Shown here: positions 48,240-61,056 of the stretch, one piece after another
Position numbering within the stretch: the first letter of the stretch is position 1
Layout of the letters: the number at the start of each line of letters is the position of its first letter
DNA from: Pteria penguin
Taxonomy: Eukaryota; Mollusca; Bivalvia; Pterioida; Pteriidae
Assembly (NCBI GenBank): GCA_035048485.1
Contig: CM068581.1
Coordinates: 9,189,430-9,253,429, forward strand
DNA: 64,000 bases
Direction of reading: 5' to 3'
The notes under the pieces: generated by a model
Told to the model about the DNA's origin: nothing
Database searches by the model: none
What the model saw: only the letters and a program-made list of their open reading frames with translations
Position numbers and translations under genes: made by a program

Positions 48240-48730
48240 ATGTACTCTCTGCAACAGATGCAAATATTGAATTGAGATTTGGTATACTGATACACCACGA
48301 GATGGGCTAGGTCTTGTTTTGATTTAAATAGGCTTTAGTATTTTGGCGGACTTTGAAAATTTTCCAATAATTAACAGTTTACTTGCTTTACATCTCTACA
48401 ATGAATGTTCATTTTGAATTGAAATTTGGTATGCAGATACATCATGCGCATATCTAGGTCATGTTTTAATTTGGCGATGGTCAAGTAATTTTTGACAAAG
48501 AAATGTCTCTTGGACTTATAAATTTCCTATAATTAACCGATTCCATGCTCTATCTCTGCAGTGGATGCACATACAGACTTAAAAATTGGTATATAGATAC
48601 ATCTTGATAATGTATAGATCCTTTTTTTAATTTTGTGACGGTCGAATAATTTTTGACGGAGTTATACCCCTTAATGTCTTAAACGTTGCTATCGGCGGGG
48701 CATTCGTCGACAAATCTAGATTTAATTATC
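48240..48730 (+). repeat. degenerate repeat of about 160 bp, three units
   Basis: ATTGAGATTTGGTATACTGA, ATTGAAATTTGGTATGCAGA and TTAAAAATTGGTATATAGA mark three units, each followed by ATACATC, AATAATTTTTGACGGAG and CCAATAATTAAC-like phrases. The stretch closes with CGGCGGGGCATTCGTCGAC. It is an old dispersed family. Confidence 0.65.
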
Positions 48731-49475
48731 TTTTGTGTAACATACTTTATACAAACATTGATTGTCACTTTTGATATGGGTTATCAAACAGAGATTACTC
48801 ACTCCTTTTTCTGAAAGGTCAAGGTCATTCAGCGTCTAAAACTTAAAATAGCCAAAATTATAAATTGGCAACTTTTCACCAGCATATGTTCATACTTGAT
48901 ATAAAGGATGAACGCGATGCTTGAAACTTAACAATTTATGCCCTTTGATCAATTTCTGAGCATATAAAGGTTATAAATTTCTGAGCATATAAAAGTTATA
49001 AATTTCTACCTTTGTTAGTCTGTTCGATCATTTACAAGAACTGCAGTCACAATTTGATCAAATCTATAAACAATGGTGACCTTTCCTCGGGTATTTATGA
49101 CACATATTATTTAATTTGAACGTAAATTATATTAGTTTTGTTCAAATAAAAATCAAATAAATTTATGTTTCATTTAAATGTACATGTATAAATTTCATTT
49201 AAATCGATTTCGAATGGAGTCATCTGTCGGTTCGATGCAACTCGTTGAAATGAAATTCTAGTTCGTGTGATGATTGCACCGAGTTATTTTGTCGGAAATC
49301 TCGTCCGTTTTTACTATTCTTTTGGGTTTTAGGTCAGTGTTCTCACCATTGTATATTAGTTATGAAGAAGATTGGCAATTTCTTGGTTTACATTAGGTTA
49401 TATTATTCCAGTTATCTATATGACATCCAAAAATAAATTCTATCCTTTCATCTTTGCCTCTTCTCGTGTAAAGCC
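48731..49475. other. spacer with a half-site fragment
   Basis: TGAAAGGTCAAGGTCATTCA at 48813 is a piece of the half-site family. GAGCATATAAARGTTATAAATTTCT is repeated at 48958 and 48984. Confidence 0.45.
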
Positions 49476-49712
49476 GGTGTGACCTAGTGGATAAGGTGCT
49501 CGGCTCGTGATCGAGGGGTCCCGGGTTCTGTCTTTCGGATGAGACAGTAAAAACCGAGGTCCCGTGTCATGATATGCATGGCACGTAAAAGATCCCTCAC
49601 TGCTTCGGGTGGGTCCGTTGGAAAAGTCTAGATTTGTATGCAATGCATCAGGCATATGCCGTCACCATATATGTAAAATAATCGTGGAGTAACGTAAAAC
49701 AATAATCAATCA
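49476..49712 (+). mobile_element. SINE family A, plus strand, B box deleted
   Basis: Head AAGCCGGTGTGACCTAGTGG keeps the A box. The sequence then jumps from CCCGGGTTC straight to TGTCTTTCGGATGAGACAGT, losing the rest of the B box and the following 25-30 bp. The body (CCGAGGTCCCGTGTCATG, AAAGATCCCTCACTGCTTCG) and the AATCAATCAATCA tail are intact. The deletion removes the promoter half needed for Pol III, so the copy should be transcriptionally dead. Confidence 0.9.
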
Positions 49713-51062
49713 ATCAATTCTTTCTTGTACTGTTTCTTTCTCAAGTTTCCTTGTTCTTTCGTAAGGAGATTTCACACGTTCGCTGTGATATGCTCTTAAT
49801 TTGGCACGTGTATGCATCATTATACAGTCTTACGTGTCTATAAATTAGTACAGTCTTCTGCGTTTTTACTTTTGTTTTGCCGAATGTTCTAGTGCCAAGT
49901 TTGTACAATTTTTTCTAAAAAAGACGTAATTTTAAGTATGCGAGAGAAATACACAACTCTGAGTATAGAATTTCCGGCATGTAATCGGTGATATACAGAT
50001 CGCAAATGGAGGTTTTGGTCGAAGCGATAGAATTTTAGAAGAATGCAGATATGCAAAAGTCAAACAGCTGATTGTACCTTTATACTTATATGCATATCGT
50101 GCACGCGCATTACAAAGTGATTCGCATTTTGCAGTAAATTATTTTATTCAATGCAAAGTTGAGAGAAATATACATTTCAAAGATGGACGTTACTTCGAAA
50201 TTCGTAATAGTCATTGTGTATTATATTTCACTATATTCTAACTTAAATCTATATAATATTACGGATCGACAAAAACTAGGATCTTTCTGTCAATTCTTTG
50301 AGATCTTAAAGATTTCGAATTTTAAAGATGAAGCCAAAAATAGATATGTAAACCCATTTTATAACTAATGTTTTATTTCCAGTTTAGGAGTAAGTAATGT
50401 ATATACCAACAACGATCTAGTGCAAAACTGAAATCCTGGAAATCCATACTAATTGCCAAAATATTTATAGATAAAGCTAATTTTTAAAAATAATTTAACA
50501 GGAGGAGTAAATGAGGGAAGTACTCTTTATAGGCTTCAGGTAATTCATACAATTTTTTCACGGTAAGTATACATTCAATACCGAACGATAATGAGATGTC
50601 GAGATGGCCGCCATGGATGTCACATTGGCTTATATAACTCCATTCTTAGCTATCGTCTGCATGTTACGCATGTGGGGTACAGATATAGGGCGAGTAATGA
50701 CGTGCTTTTATGTTTTTGTGTCAAGGAAAAGAACCTCAAGTCGCAAATTGTTCAAATACTGATTTCCTTGACAGATTAGTGCTTCAGCTTTTCACATACA
50801 TGTGGTATTATGCGTCTATCATCTAAATAGTATGTCACAAGAATACGAAAAATTGCGTGTCAAGTCAACACGTCTCTCCAGAATGCCTGACTATTATTTG
50901 ACATATTAATTTCCTTGCTTGATTATGATATGTTGTTCAGAGTTGAACATGATACAGGCTACTTTCATATTTTGCATTTCTACCATTAATGATGTACTGA
51001 TTTAGTATCACACTTCTAGTGATTATTTACTGATGTTGTCAGTTATACACATTATGACTACA
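49713..51062. other. unassigned spacer
   Basis: GATGGCCGCCATGGATG at about 50602 repeats the motif seen at 8016 and 22006. Otherwise no gene or element is seen; frames at 50159 and 50591 have no domains. Confidence 0.45.
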
Positions 51063-51215
51063 GGCTTGATAATGTGGTTAACACCGAGTAAGGCATTTTG
51101 GCGGTTTAGACCCGTAGGATGTGGGTTCTTGCACTTTATCCAATCTCTGGCCCCACTAGGGATCCATAATTTGCCCCCTTTTCCCATGCTGTATTGTGCT
51201 ATACGACATTAAAAT
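51063..51215 (+). mobile_element. third tRNA-like SINE, decayed
   Basis: TGATAATGTGGTTAACACC (A-box-like), a weak B box (GATGTGGGTTCTTGCAC) and a body with CTGGCCCCACTAGGGATCC lead to TTGTGCTATACGACATTAAA, a typical invertebrate SINE 3-prime sentence. Diverged, single copy here. Confidence 0.5.
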
Positions 51216-51429
51216 ACTTTACCGGCATGTAGCTTGTACTTGAGAGTATTATAACCATTAATGCGTTGATACAACCGAAAATCGTTAGCCATTTTTTTCT
51301 TGTCATTTTTGGTTCGTCTGAGCCGGTCTTACGCGAGCTACAGTCATAGCGAAGTGTCGATTGTGCGCTCGTCCGTTTGGTGTCTTTCTCTTAATTTTAA
51401 CATATTCATTTTCTTCAGAACTGCTGATG

Positions 51430-52520
51430 CGATTTCATAAAACTTGCTATGGACGAATTAGTCAAGGACCCTTACAAGGTACTGTTTTTATCAGGTCCGT
51501 CAAGGGTTGACTTATGGCGGGACAAAATATTTCCATTAGGGTACCCTTCTTTAACAATTTTCTTCTTCGTACCGGCCGCATAAATCAACAAATGCAGAGT
51601 GATCGTGATCTAACAAGATGTTTAATATAAATTGTTCTTATTGCTCTTTTATTTTCCTAAATTCCGAAATTTATGTTTGGCGCTTTTACGTCATTTCGAA
51701 CTTTGTTATTTTTTGCACATTTTCAAGTAATACTTTGATTATAATGCATCACCTTTTTGTTGTTTAATTGAGTTGCTTTTATTGAAATAAATTTAATTCG
51801 AAAGAAGTAGAATACAAAGAAAAAAAAAACTTTTGAGATTTTTCGAAGATAAACAAGGGAGTATACTATTTGTGTGTAATATTAAGCTTTGGTGGATTTA
51901 CTTTTCAAAACTTATGAAACGATTAAATGAAGTTTGACATAAATGAAGTACTCAAAGTACCTTATAGGTGTTGCTGTTTTCAGCCAGATCCGCCAAAGAA
52001 TCCAGCGCAGTGCAATAATGGTCATAGAAGGTATCCTCATCGACAAATTTCCTCTTCAGACCGGCTGAATAGATCAGCAAACCAAATGCATCAGAGGGAT
52101 CTAGAATGAAATCTGAATAAGTGTTGTTCTTTTTGGTTCCATACTGCAAAAAAAATTTGACGCATTTTCAATCTTTTTGGACTTCGTCAGTTTTTTCGCT
52201 ATTTCAGGTGAATTCTTTGATTTTGGCAAAAGTTAGTTTTCTCTATTTCCGTATTGCATTGTCTGGCATCTGTCGTTCATCTCGCAGAAAGGATTATGAT
52301 GAAGTTCGGACATATCCGTCAAGTACTGGGTCCAGTGCGGGGCGACATGGGCCACAGAGGATACCTTTCTTTGGCAACTTTTTTTCTTCAGACCGGTTAT
52401 ATAGAACGACAAATCGAAATATTTTGATGAAACTTGGAAGATGTGAAGTATTCAAGGTCTACAAATGTTGCTGTTAACAGATCCATTAAGGGATGGATCC
52501 ACGGCCTGGCAACATATGTC
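51430..52520 (+). repeat. degenerate CTTCAGACCGG repeat, three units
   Basis: Units at about 51430-51620, 51925-52130 and 52297-52520 share GTACTCAAAG / TACTGTTTTTATCAGGTCCG, then GGTACCCTTC / GGTATCCTCAT, TTTCTTCTTCGTACCGG / CCTCTTCAGACCGGC, and an ATAGATCAGCAAACC-like ending. A fourth lies at 59266. Frames 51927-52731 on both strands are translations of it. Confidence 0.65.
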
Positions 52521-55132
52521 CACACATATAACAACAAGCAAGAGAATATGTAAATCTGCATTTTTCAGTTGTTTGTGAATTAGCAAATCGCGCTCTGATG
52601 AGCGATATAGGCCAGATTGGACCTCTTGTATAAAAATATTTAGAGCAAAATGGGTTGGGACGAAGTTGTGTAATACAATGTTTATGTGGACGATATATGC
52701 CATATTTGGCTTCTTGTTGTGAATTAAACATTGTCTACCATTTTTTTTTTTGCACGGTTTCCAAACCAGTTTAGAAGTTCAAACCAACATAATTGAACGA
52801 AAGTCTGAAGTTGTTAACCAACAATCAATACATACATATCAGTTTTGTGATTGAGAGATAAAACTCAGTTATTTTTCAATGTTCAACTCATAATTTAAAA
52901 AAATAAAGATACTGTGACATTTTGTAGTCATTTACTTGGTTTTAGCCCCGTTAAAAATGATTGTCGTGCAATTATGGAAACATCCTGTTATCGTGGACCA
53001 TATACCAATATTTTCTGCGAAGATATTGTTTTGTGAAATCGTGAAATACAAATCAATATTAATTAGCTCTTTTATAATATTGATTGTAAATTTTGCGTAG
53101 AAATCTTGCCGTCAGGAGTCCCATGCCCATACAGAACTTATGAAATAAGAAGTATATCTCTGACTCTTTTAGCAATTTATTGGATTGTAACCATAAAATG
53201 ATGAAATCATAATAAATGTTTCCGTTACATTCTAAATAATGAAAGGTCTATCCTGCTGGTATAAATCAATATCATTCAACAATTTTCCAGTTGTAGGCAA
53301 TTACTTTTTCGTCGTAAATTATTATTTTCGGTATACATTTTTATCTAAGATTTATACATCAACACAACAATTTGTTGAAAGAATCCTTATGAGTAAAAAG
53401 CATACAATAACGTTAGGCATTATGTCAAAATAATAATAATGAAATAAAATTACAGCTTGTCAACATAATGAAACACAATATAATAATGATTATTTAGAAA
53501 ATGATGTTATATAAATCATATACTAAACTTTTCACATCTTTGGCCTTCATTAGGGCTGCTCTGTTATTTTAGACAGGGAAAATATTTGTCCACATCTTTA
53601 CCGGTGGGGTCGCCTGGATGTTGACCTGATAGTTTCTCTAACTTATCTACGTCAAGATATAGTACGGAGAATACATCTTATTTTTCGCTCAATATACCTA
53701 CACAGAAGTACAAATTGCGATTACGAAAATTCAAATAGCAACTATTTATTTACGAACGCATGTACTGTTATGTAATGATAATAATTATAATAATAATAAT
53801 GTTTATTAACGTGACAGGAAGTATATACATTGTATAATATCAAAACAATGCAAGTAAGTTTTACATATGAAATATATACTACATGGAATACAAAGTATAG
53901 ATAACCCAGCCAATTGGCTTATCAGTCACGAATAATCAATAATGAGCATTAAGGTGAAAGATGAAAGGTGGTCTATATAAAAGTGTCCTTGACCGCCCTT
54001 TAATATTAAGTTAATGTTGTGATTTAATTACAAGTGCTGTTTTAATATATTTTACCAATGGAGAAATTAACTTTTCATGTGAACACAACAATAGCAGTTT
54101 TTCTTTATCGGACAATGATGGAAAATCAGTTAATAAAGTAATTGCAGATTGGTATAATAGAGATCGAATTGTTATATATTTTGAACAATGAAATAAAAAG
54201 TGTATGATGTACACACGGACACTACACAAGATAACAATTCCGTGTAAGAATGCACATTATACATCCGTTACGGAAATAGCCGAGTAGCTACGATTAAGCA
54301 ATCTTAGCTAGATGGCGCTGCGCATCGTTTTGCCGTCTGTGATGTGAATGCTATTAGATTGGATCAGATATAAAAGATATAGAAGACTTCTGACCAAGCT
54401 GTATGACAAATCACCAAGGACATACACATATGTAACGAAATTCAGCTATATATTGTCCGCTTATTTCAATGCAGGATATGGTTTAGTTCTAACAGTCTGT
54501 TGTTCTGTTCCGCAATCGTATTTTGTTTTTAGACTTAAGGGATCTGAGTTAAATTTCTGTCTGACAATGTGGTCGCCAAGAGATTCTGATATTCTACCAT
54601 AGCTATGATGATTTGTGTTACACTAACAATTTGACCAATATTGGTAAATGTCCCCGTCTATCTGTACTATAAGTACTTTGATTTTGTCACCTGAGCTGTA
54701 TGCTGGAGCAAGCTATTGTAATCACTCATCCGGCGTCTGCATATCCGTTTGTCCGGCCGCCCGGTGTCTGTTTGTTTGTCTGGTACAAGTACAATGTCAA
54801 ACGAAGAATGTATGTATAGGGATCTATCATATGATAAAGGGCATTTGGAGGAAGGACAAACATGACAATTAGATATAAAATATACAAACAATATACAACT
54901 TAAGTCTTTATACACCGATATCCAATATATAATAATCGCCTCGAAAGTATAAGAAACTCATGGTCAAATGTTTAGTGGATATTGTGGATAGGATACATGT
55001 ATTCATGTTGACGCAGATTTTAGGAGCAAGGCATGCTTCAAGAATTTTTCCACCATGACATAAGAATGACAGCATATATCTACAAAACGGAATTGATCAT
55101 TGATTTTGAATGATGTCTAATTATATGTTAAC
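52521..55132. other. long gene-poor spacer
   Basis: A T run at about 52741 and a fragment CCTGAGCTGTATGCTGGAGC with TCCGTTTGTCCGGCCGCC near 54690-54770 look like dispersed repeat pieces. No supported gene; the 84-residue frame at 54348-54602 lacks domains. Confidence 0.45.
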
Positions 55133-55514
55133 AATCTGTTTAAAACCATATCTTTATTCCGCTTCATTATATGTCCTATTGCGGATAATGATCTGGCGAA
55201 ACCCCGTAAGAGGTCATGTTCTGGTGAACTCTGATTTCCAGCCAATCAGTGGACCGGCTACAAATTCCTAGGAATGAAATTAGCATCCCCAACGTGCGTG
55301 ACCCACAAGGTAGTTTCTGAACAGTGTTCGTTACATATTGCGTCACTTGCACGTGCCTAGCCGAGTCATGGATTGGCTATGGGAAATAACGGTTTTTGTG
55401 ACTGAAACGTCATCCGAGTTCACGAGAACCTGACCTCTTATGAGGTTTCGCCAGATCTGTATCTGCAATGGGACAAATAAAGAAGCGGAATAAAGATATG
55501 GTTTTAATCAGATT
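55133..55514. mobile_element. 382-bp MITE with terminal inverted repeats of about 100 bp
   Basis: The left arm begins AATCTGTTTAAAACCATATC and the reversed right arm AATCTGATTAAAACCATATC. Both continue through TTTATTCCGCTTC, GATCTGGCGAAACC and AAGAGGTCA to GTGAACTC at about 88% identity. The loop (about 55235-55420) has AGCCAATCAGTGGACCGG and, inverted, CCGAGTCATGGATTGGCT, i.e. two opposed CCAAT boxes. No clear target duplication and no coding. Confidence 0.85.
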
Positions 55515-55675
55515 CATTCTGAACTCAGTTTTTATGCGCTCTTTTTTGCACATTTCATGTAATTTCCTTGATTTTCTTATTGTTTTCTCATATGTTGCTT
55601 ATAATGTTTTATCTTTATTTATGTTACCTGAATTAAAAGTGAAGTAAGTGATACAAGTGCAGTGCGGTTACACTC
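55515..55675. other. short spacer between two inverted-repeat elements
   Basis: AT-rich sequence without features. Confidence 0.5.
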
Positions 55676-56009
55676 CTATATTCCGATAGTCCGACGATCC
55701 AATAGTCCGACGGTCCGATAGTCCGACGGTCCGTTACACCTATATTCCGACGGTCCAATAGTCTGACGGTCCGATAGTCCGACGGTCCGTTAACCCTACA
55801 TTTCGACAGTCCGATAGTCCGACGGTCCGTTAGTCCGACAGTCCAAAAATCCGACGGTTCAGTAGTCCGACGGTCAAAACTTGAATGTTTATATTATCTG
55901 GCGTCTAAAGAAAAAACCAAGAGGCCAGACTCGGACTACATCCCGCAAAGAGGCACCAATGTACGGAAGCGTCCGCCTGCCACGGTCTGAATTTTTTTTA
56001 TCCCCAAAT

Positions 56010-56490
56010 GAGGAGAGACTAATACCTAATTAGTAGATAGTAAGTCCTAATTAGGATTAAGCTATCATCTAATTAGGAGATAGTAATTCCTAAGTAGGCC
56101 TTAACTATTTCCTTATTAGGAGATATGTTTAAATTCTTATTCGGAGATAGTCCTACTTAGTTTTTTATCACGTAATTAGGAGATAACTATCACTTAATTA
56201 GGAGATACTAACCCTTGCACTTAGGAGTTATTATCTCCTAATTAGGACTTAGCTATCACCTAATTAGGAGATAGTAAGTTCTAATTAGGAGATAATTAGT
56301 CCTAATTAGGACTTAGCTGTCATCCAATTTGAAAATAGTAAGTCCTAATTAGGACTTAGCTATCACCTAATTAGGAGATAGTAAGTCCTAATTAGGACTA
56401 AGTTATCACTCATAAGGAGATAAAAATTACTCCTATTTAGGAGATAGCAAGTTTAAATTAGGACTTAGCTATCATCTAATTATAAGATAG
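56010..56490. repeat. 43-bp array of TCCTAATTAGGA palindromes
   Basis: Unit alternates AGTCCTAATTAGGACTTAGC and TATCACCTAATTAGGAGATA. About a dozen exact TAATTA cores occur, each inside a CCTAATTAGG palindrome or a one-base variant. TAATTA is the core site of Antp-class and many other homeodomains; occupancy is speculation. Confidence 0.9.
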
Positions 56491-56898
56491 TATCAGTTGT
56501 AATTTTAATATATAATACAGAAGCCATATGTAAACAAAGTATTTTAACACAGCACTCTCTTGCTTGATATTTAGTTGTGTAGCTAAACTTAATAAAATGT
56601 GTATGCTTTAAAACTGGAAGCGACACTTATATGCAAGAGTCGTATGCTAGGGGATCCTGCGGGGCATGTCCTTCCCCCTTGGGATTTTTTTTTAAATTAA
56701 AGGGCACCAGAAGCTATTTCCTGGATTTAGACACTGAATTGTAGAATAAAATGATCCATAAAGTTATGAAAATATAAGCATTTCTTCTTCATCACATTCA
56801 GCAATTATCAAGATTGGGTATTAAACCATTCACAGTGACACTTTGATGACAAATTTTTACATTTGACGGTATCAAACCTTTGAGGAATTAATTTATGC

Positions 56899-57038
<140 letters not shown>

Positions 57039-57263
57039 TGAGATGTTTTGATGCATGGGGGTGGCATTAGCACATGTTTAGGGCTCTCTTGTGAGCAGGT
57101 CCCTGACTTCATTTGTTATCCAATTTCAATGAAACTTGGGGTCCTTTACGTGCTGAGTCTATCCGCAAGAAGGATCTTTACGCCCAAAGACATCTTTAAC
57201 CTCTTTACCATCAGAGGTACACCCGCGTATGGTTTGCCGGTGTAACGTACAAAAAAGGTGACC

Positions 57264-57299
57264 CCGTTGAAAAATGACTCCCGGGGCATTTTTCAACGG
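57264..57299. repeat. perfect 13-bp stem hairpin
   Basis: CCGTTGAAAAATG, loop ACTCCCGGGG, CATTTTTCAACGG. A third partial copy, GATTTTCAACG, follows at 57311, suggesting a short repeat family around this stem. Confidence 0.85.
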
Positions 57300-58852
57300 A
57301 TTGAGGGTCGATTTTCAACGTTAAAAAGTGATTTCCCCCGATAATTGGACAATTCCGAGCACCCTAGCGGATTTCCCGCGATTCCAAAACAAAATGGCGA
57401 TATAAGCGGACATACTCTTCTATGGGTGAAACTCATCAGTCATAACGGGAGTGGGGATTTTTTATGAATAAATGACTGTTTAGCTCAGATCTGATAAAAT
57501 TACATTTTCATATGATCGTGTCTTCATGCATTCAAGAGCTGTACTTGTAATACTAAGAGAAATTAGTCAAATTTGGTCATATTTTGTAACAGGTATTAAG
57601 CCGGTTTGTCACCTGTAAACCCAAGTTCCCTTAGCAAAAGTCAAATGCGACATTCCTTGATTTTGTGACGGCATTGGGTTTACTCTACTTGTAAGCAGGG
57701 AAGTATAGTTTTAAACTATACATCCTTGTTGTAAGTCATTAGATTATGTGTATGATTTTGAAAGACTTTGTGAAAACATTTTAATATCGTGTTGTGATTC
57801 GAATCTGTTGTTGTGAAAATCGTGCTTTTTTAACATTATAAAGAAGTCTGAGAATGATAAGTAATCAGTTATACAGTCTATTTTTATTCCTCTGTCCATT
57901 GGCGGAACACTGTCACGTGACCAGAATTGTGCGATCATTTTGCTGGAAATGAGCATTTCCAGTAAAAACTAATGCCACAAAATCATTTACTTCGGCCTTT
58001 CGAATATATATATTCATGAAAAAAAATCCAGACGCCATACAATCGAATTACGATGAATACAAGATGCGCTAAATTAAAACTCATGAAATTGCGTGGTTTG
58101 TTGAACATGAAACTGTATGATTTACTACGGAAGTCATCTCGTGCAACGTAATGTGTTTTTACGATCTCGTAGTAACGAGATTCACATCTCAAACCTCCAA
58201 TCGTAGATAAGAGCATGCGTGTTGTACGTGGTCCATCTATTGAAGTCCAAGGGAATTCGTGTCCCCTCCAGGCGCGGATCCAGGACTTTTCGTTCGGGGG
58301 TGGGGGTGTCCGACCTATCGACACATCGTTACACTATCGATACATCAAACACACGTCAAGTTTGACTTCATTTATGGAACCAAATCAACAACACGCCTAC
58401 AGGATTCTATGGCCAAGTAGCTCAAAATTATGCAATAGCATCATAAGCGATGACGACAAGGCAATACTGTGATGGCACGATGACGATAGCGTTATGCTCT
58501 ATCATACCATCGCCATCAGCTACCTTCTACATGTATTTTAAGACATCTGTACATTTGTCCCTTGTAACATGAATTCAGGTGAAAGTACTGATCGTGCGAT
58601 GGAAGGCTGACGCGGTAGATAATCCGCCATCGTCATTATCATTTTTGCATTCGCATCACCGTCATCGCGCAACCACCCCTCAATTCGAGGATACGATGGC
58701 GCGATCGTGGGCTATATGAAAACTTCTTTAGACTATTGGACAGTCTGACTATCGGACCGTCCGACTATCGAACCGTCTGACTATCGAATCGTCGGACTAT
58801 CGGACCGTCGGACTATCGAATCGTCGGACTATCGGACCGTCAGACTATCGGG

Positions 58853-59265
58853 ATGTTACCAGTGCACAATACCTTCGGCAGTGAACGAATTCCACACTGC
58901 AAATTGTAATATACGAAAATAGCTGCTGCTATGTGACTGTGATTTATTTATTGATACATAAAAATAGAGATGAAACTATATGCCAAGGAGGCATAAGTGT
59001 CTCCTGTTTAGCTAGCCAGAACTGCAAGTGTAAAATGAATACATTGCACAGAAAGACACAACATTCAAACTGGAGTCATAATAATCAAATTATGCGCGAT
59101 GATCTAATTATGAGGTCCATACTGCTAGGGACAATTGTAACAATTCCTGATTTCTGTCGAAAATTAATGGATAATGAAATCAAGTGAACCATCAAAATAA
59201 CTCCTCCTCCGGTGTCTGTCTAACGTAAACTTTTTATACTTTCCACTTGAGGACTATGGAAGTAT
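58853..59265. other. unassigned spacer
   Basis: No feature recognised; the frame at 58933-59187 has no domain. Confidence 0.45.
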
Positions 59266-59520
59266 TATGATGAATCTTGGTAGGAATAAAATACTCAAGG
59301 AACCCTACAAGTATTGTTTTTCAGCCCGATTCGCCAACGGGTGGATCCATGGTAGGAAATCATAGGCCCAAGAAGGTACCCTCTTTTGACAACTTCATCT
59401 TCTGACCGGCTGCATAGATTGACCAAACGTACAATGTTCAGGAGTGATTTAGAAGGGTGTAATAAGAGGTGTAATAGGTATGGGTTTTGGTTCGATTCCG
59501 TAATAAATTTTTGACGCGTT
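59266..59520 (+). repeat. CTTCAGACCGG-type repeat, fourth unit
   Basis: AAAATACTCAAGGAACCCTA, AGTATTGTTTTTCAGCCCG, GGTACCCTCTTTTGACAAC and TTCTGACCGGCTGCATAGA match the units at 51430-52520 with similar divergence. Confidence 0.6.
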
Positions 59521-59669
59521 TATGTAGCATTCACAATAACTGCATTCATCGGAACTTGTGATATTTGACAATAGAATTAAAGTCATGCAGAAGACACATT
59601 TGACATTAACACCCCAATCATGTTCACTTGTAAATATTAACTCAAATAAGAAAGACTGGGATGTAAGGT

Positions 59670-59933
59670 TTTTTGATTGATTGATTTATGTTTAAAGTCA
59701 CACCATGAATATTTCACGTATATGGTGACGGTATTTGCCTGATGCGGAGTATACAAATTTTGACTTTTGCAACGGACCCACCTGAAGCAGTGAGGGATCT
59801 TTAACGTGCCATGCATACCACGACACGGGGCGTCGGTTTTTACTGTCTCATCCGAAAGAACACCAGAGCGGGACTCGAACCCCGGCCTCCCGATCAGGAG
59901 TCCAGCGCGATACCACTAGGCCACGCCGGCTTA
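59670..59933 (-). mobile_element. SINE family A, minus strand, 11-bp duplication
   Basis: Complete from the ATCA-type tail to the head (B box GGTTCGAGTCCC, A box TGGCCTAGTGGTATC). A short deletion between body and head removes the ACACCGGCATGACC segment present at 60536. The perfect duplication GGATGTAAGGT lies at 59659-59669 and 59934-59944. Confidence 0.93.
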
Positions 59934-59944
59934 GGATGTAAGGT

Positions 59945-60327
59945 GGCATCTGCAAGAATCAATGATGATGATAGTTGTATATATGAATATCAATTTGACA
60001 TGACAATGATTAAAAAGATAAAAAGATAAAATAATCGGCCGTGCACGTTTAAGGGAGGGTTGTCGATAAAGTATATAGTTTCTACTTCTATGGAAAAGAA
60101 GAGGTGTTGGAAGCTGTCGGAGATTTGAATGATAACCTACTACAATAGCTTGTGGAAACGCTAATATTTAGCTAATTTGAAGAATGCACAGGAAAGCACA
60201 CAATCATTAAAAAGCTGAAGCGAGAAAAATCACTCGAAATACGTGCAAAATTATCGTTCTTTATATATAGTTCGTTTCAAAAATAATTGTTTTTAATTGC
60301 TTCAACTTTGACAACAGGTAATTCACC
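59945..60327. other. spacer between two SINE A copies
   Basis: AT-rich, no feature recognised. Confidence 0.5.
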
Positions 60328-60340
60328 TCATTGAAATACA

Positions 60341-60616
60341 TTGATTGATTGATTGATATTTGTTTTACGTCACACCACGAATATTTCACGTATATGGTGA
60401 CGGCATCTGCCTGATGCGGGGCATACAAATTTTGACCTTTGCAACGGACCCACCCGAAGCAGTGAGGGATCTTTAACGTGCCATGCATACCACGACACGG
60501 GGCCTCGGTTTTTACTGTCTCATCCGAAAGACATGACACCGGCATGACCAGAGCGGGACTCGAACCCTGGCCTCCCGATCAGGAGTCCGACGCGATACCA
60601 CTAGGCCACGCCGGCT
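60341..60616 (-). mobile_element. SINE family A, minus strand, 13-bp duplication
   Basis: Full-length copy very close to 5528-5797: the body blocks and both Pol III boxes are intact (B box GGTTCGAGTCCC). The duplication TCATTGAAATACA flanks it at 60328-60340 and 60617-60629. The 94-residue minus-strand frame here mirrors the one at 5482 because both are the same SINE. Confidence 0.94.
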
Positions 60617-60629
60617 TCATTGAAATACA

Positions 60630-61056
60630 AGATATATAGTTATATATTCTAAATATTCATGCAATGATATAATGTTTCGATACATCGCTTCTAAAAGAAG
60701 TATGCGGAGTAATTATTTCTTAAGTATATCTATAATAAAGACTATACTTTTTTGTACTGGCGGGAGTCAGGTTGTTTTCAAAATGCTTAATCCATTTTTA
60801 TCACAAGTTCTGAAATAGTACTTGTTTTCTAATCTTTTATTTTATAAAAAAATATTCAAATCTATCTTTGAAAACGAGTTTCAGATGCACTTAGGAGTAG
60901 GAAAAAACACGGTTAGAGCAAAACAGTTGCTATTTCAAATTTTAGTTGTGAATGCTTGTTTATGGCCTCTTCTGACTAAGTAATGGTGTGTGTAGGTGGG
61001 TGTGTGTAGGTGTGTCATTTTCTTAATTCATTATTTGAGTATTATTATGATTTTTT
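60630..61056. other. unassigned spacer
   Basis: AT-rich, with GTGTGTAGGTGGGTGTGTGTAG near 60990. No gene recognised. Confidence 0.45.

Noticed and set aside
60540..60616. tRNA gene on the minus strand
   Set aside because: It is the head of SINE A; the same head plus the same body recurs with target duplications at three other sites.
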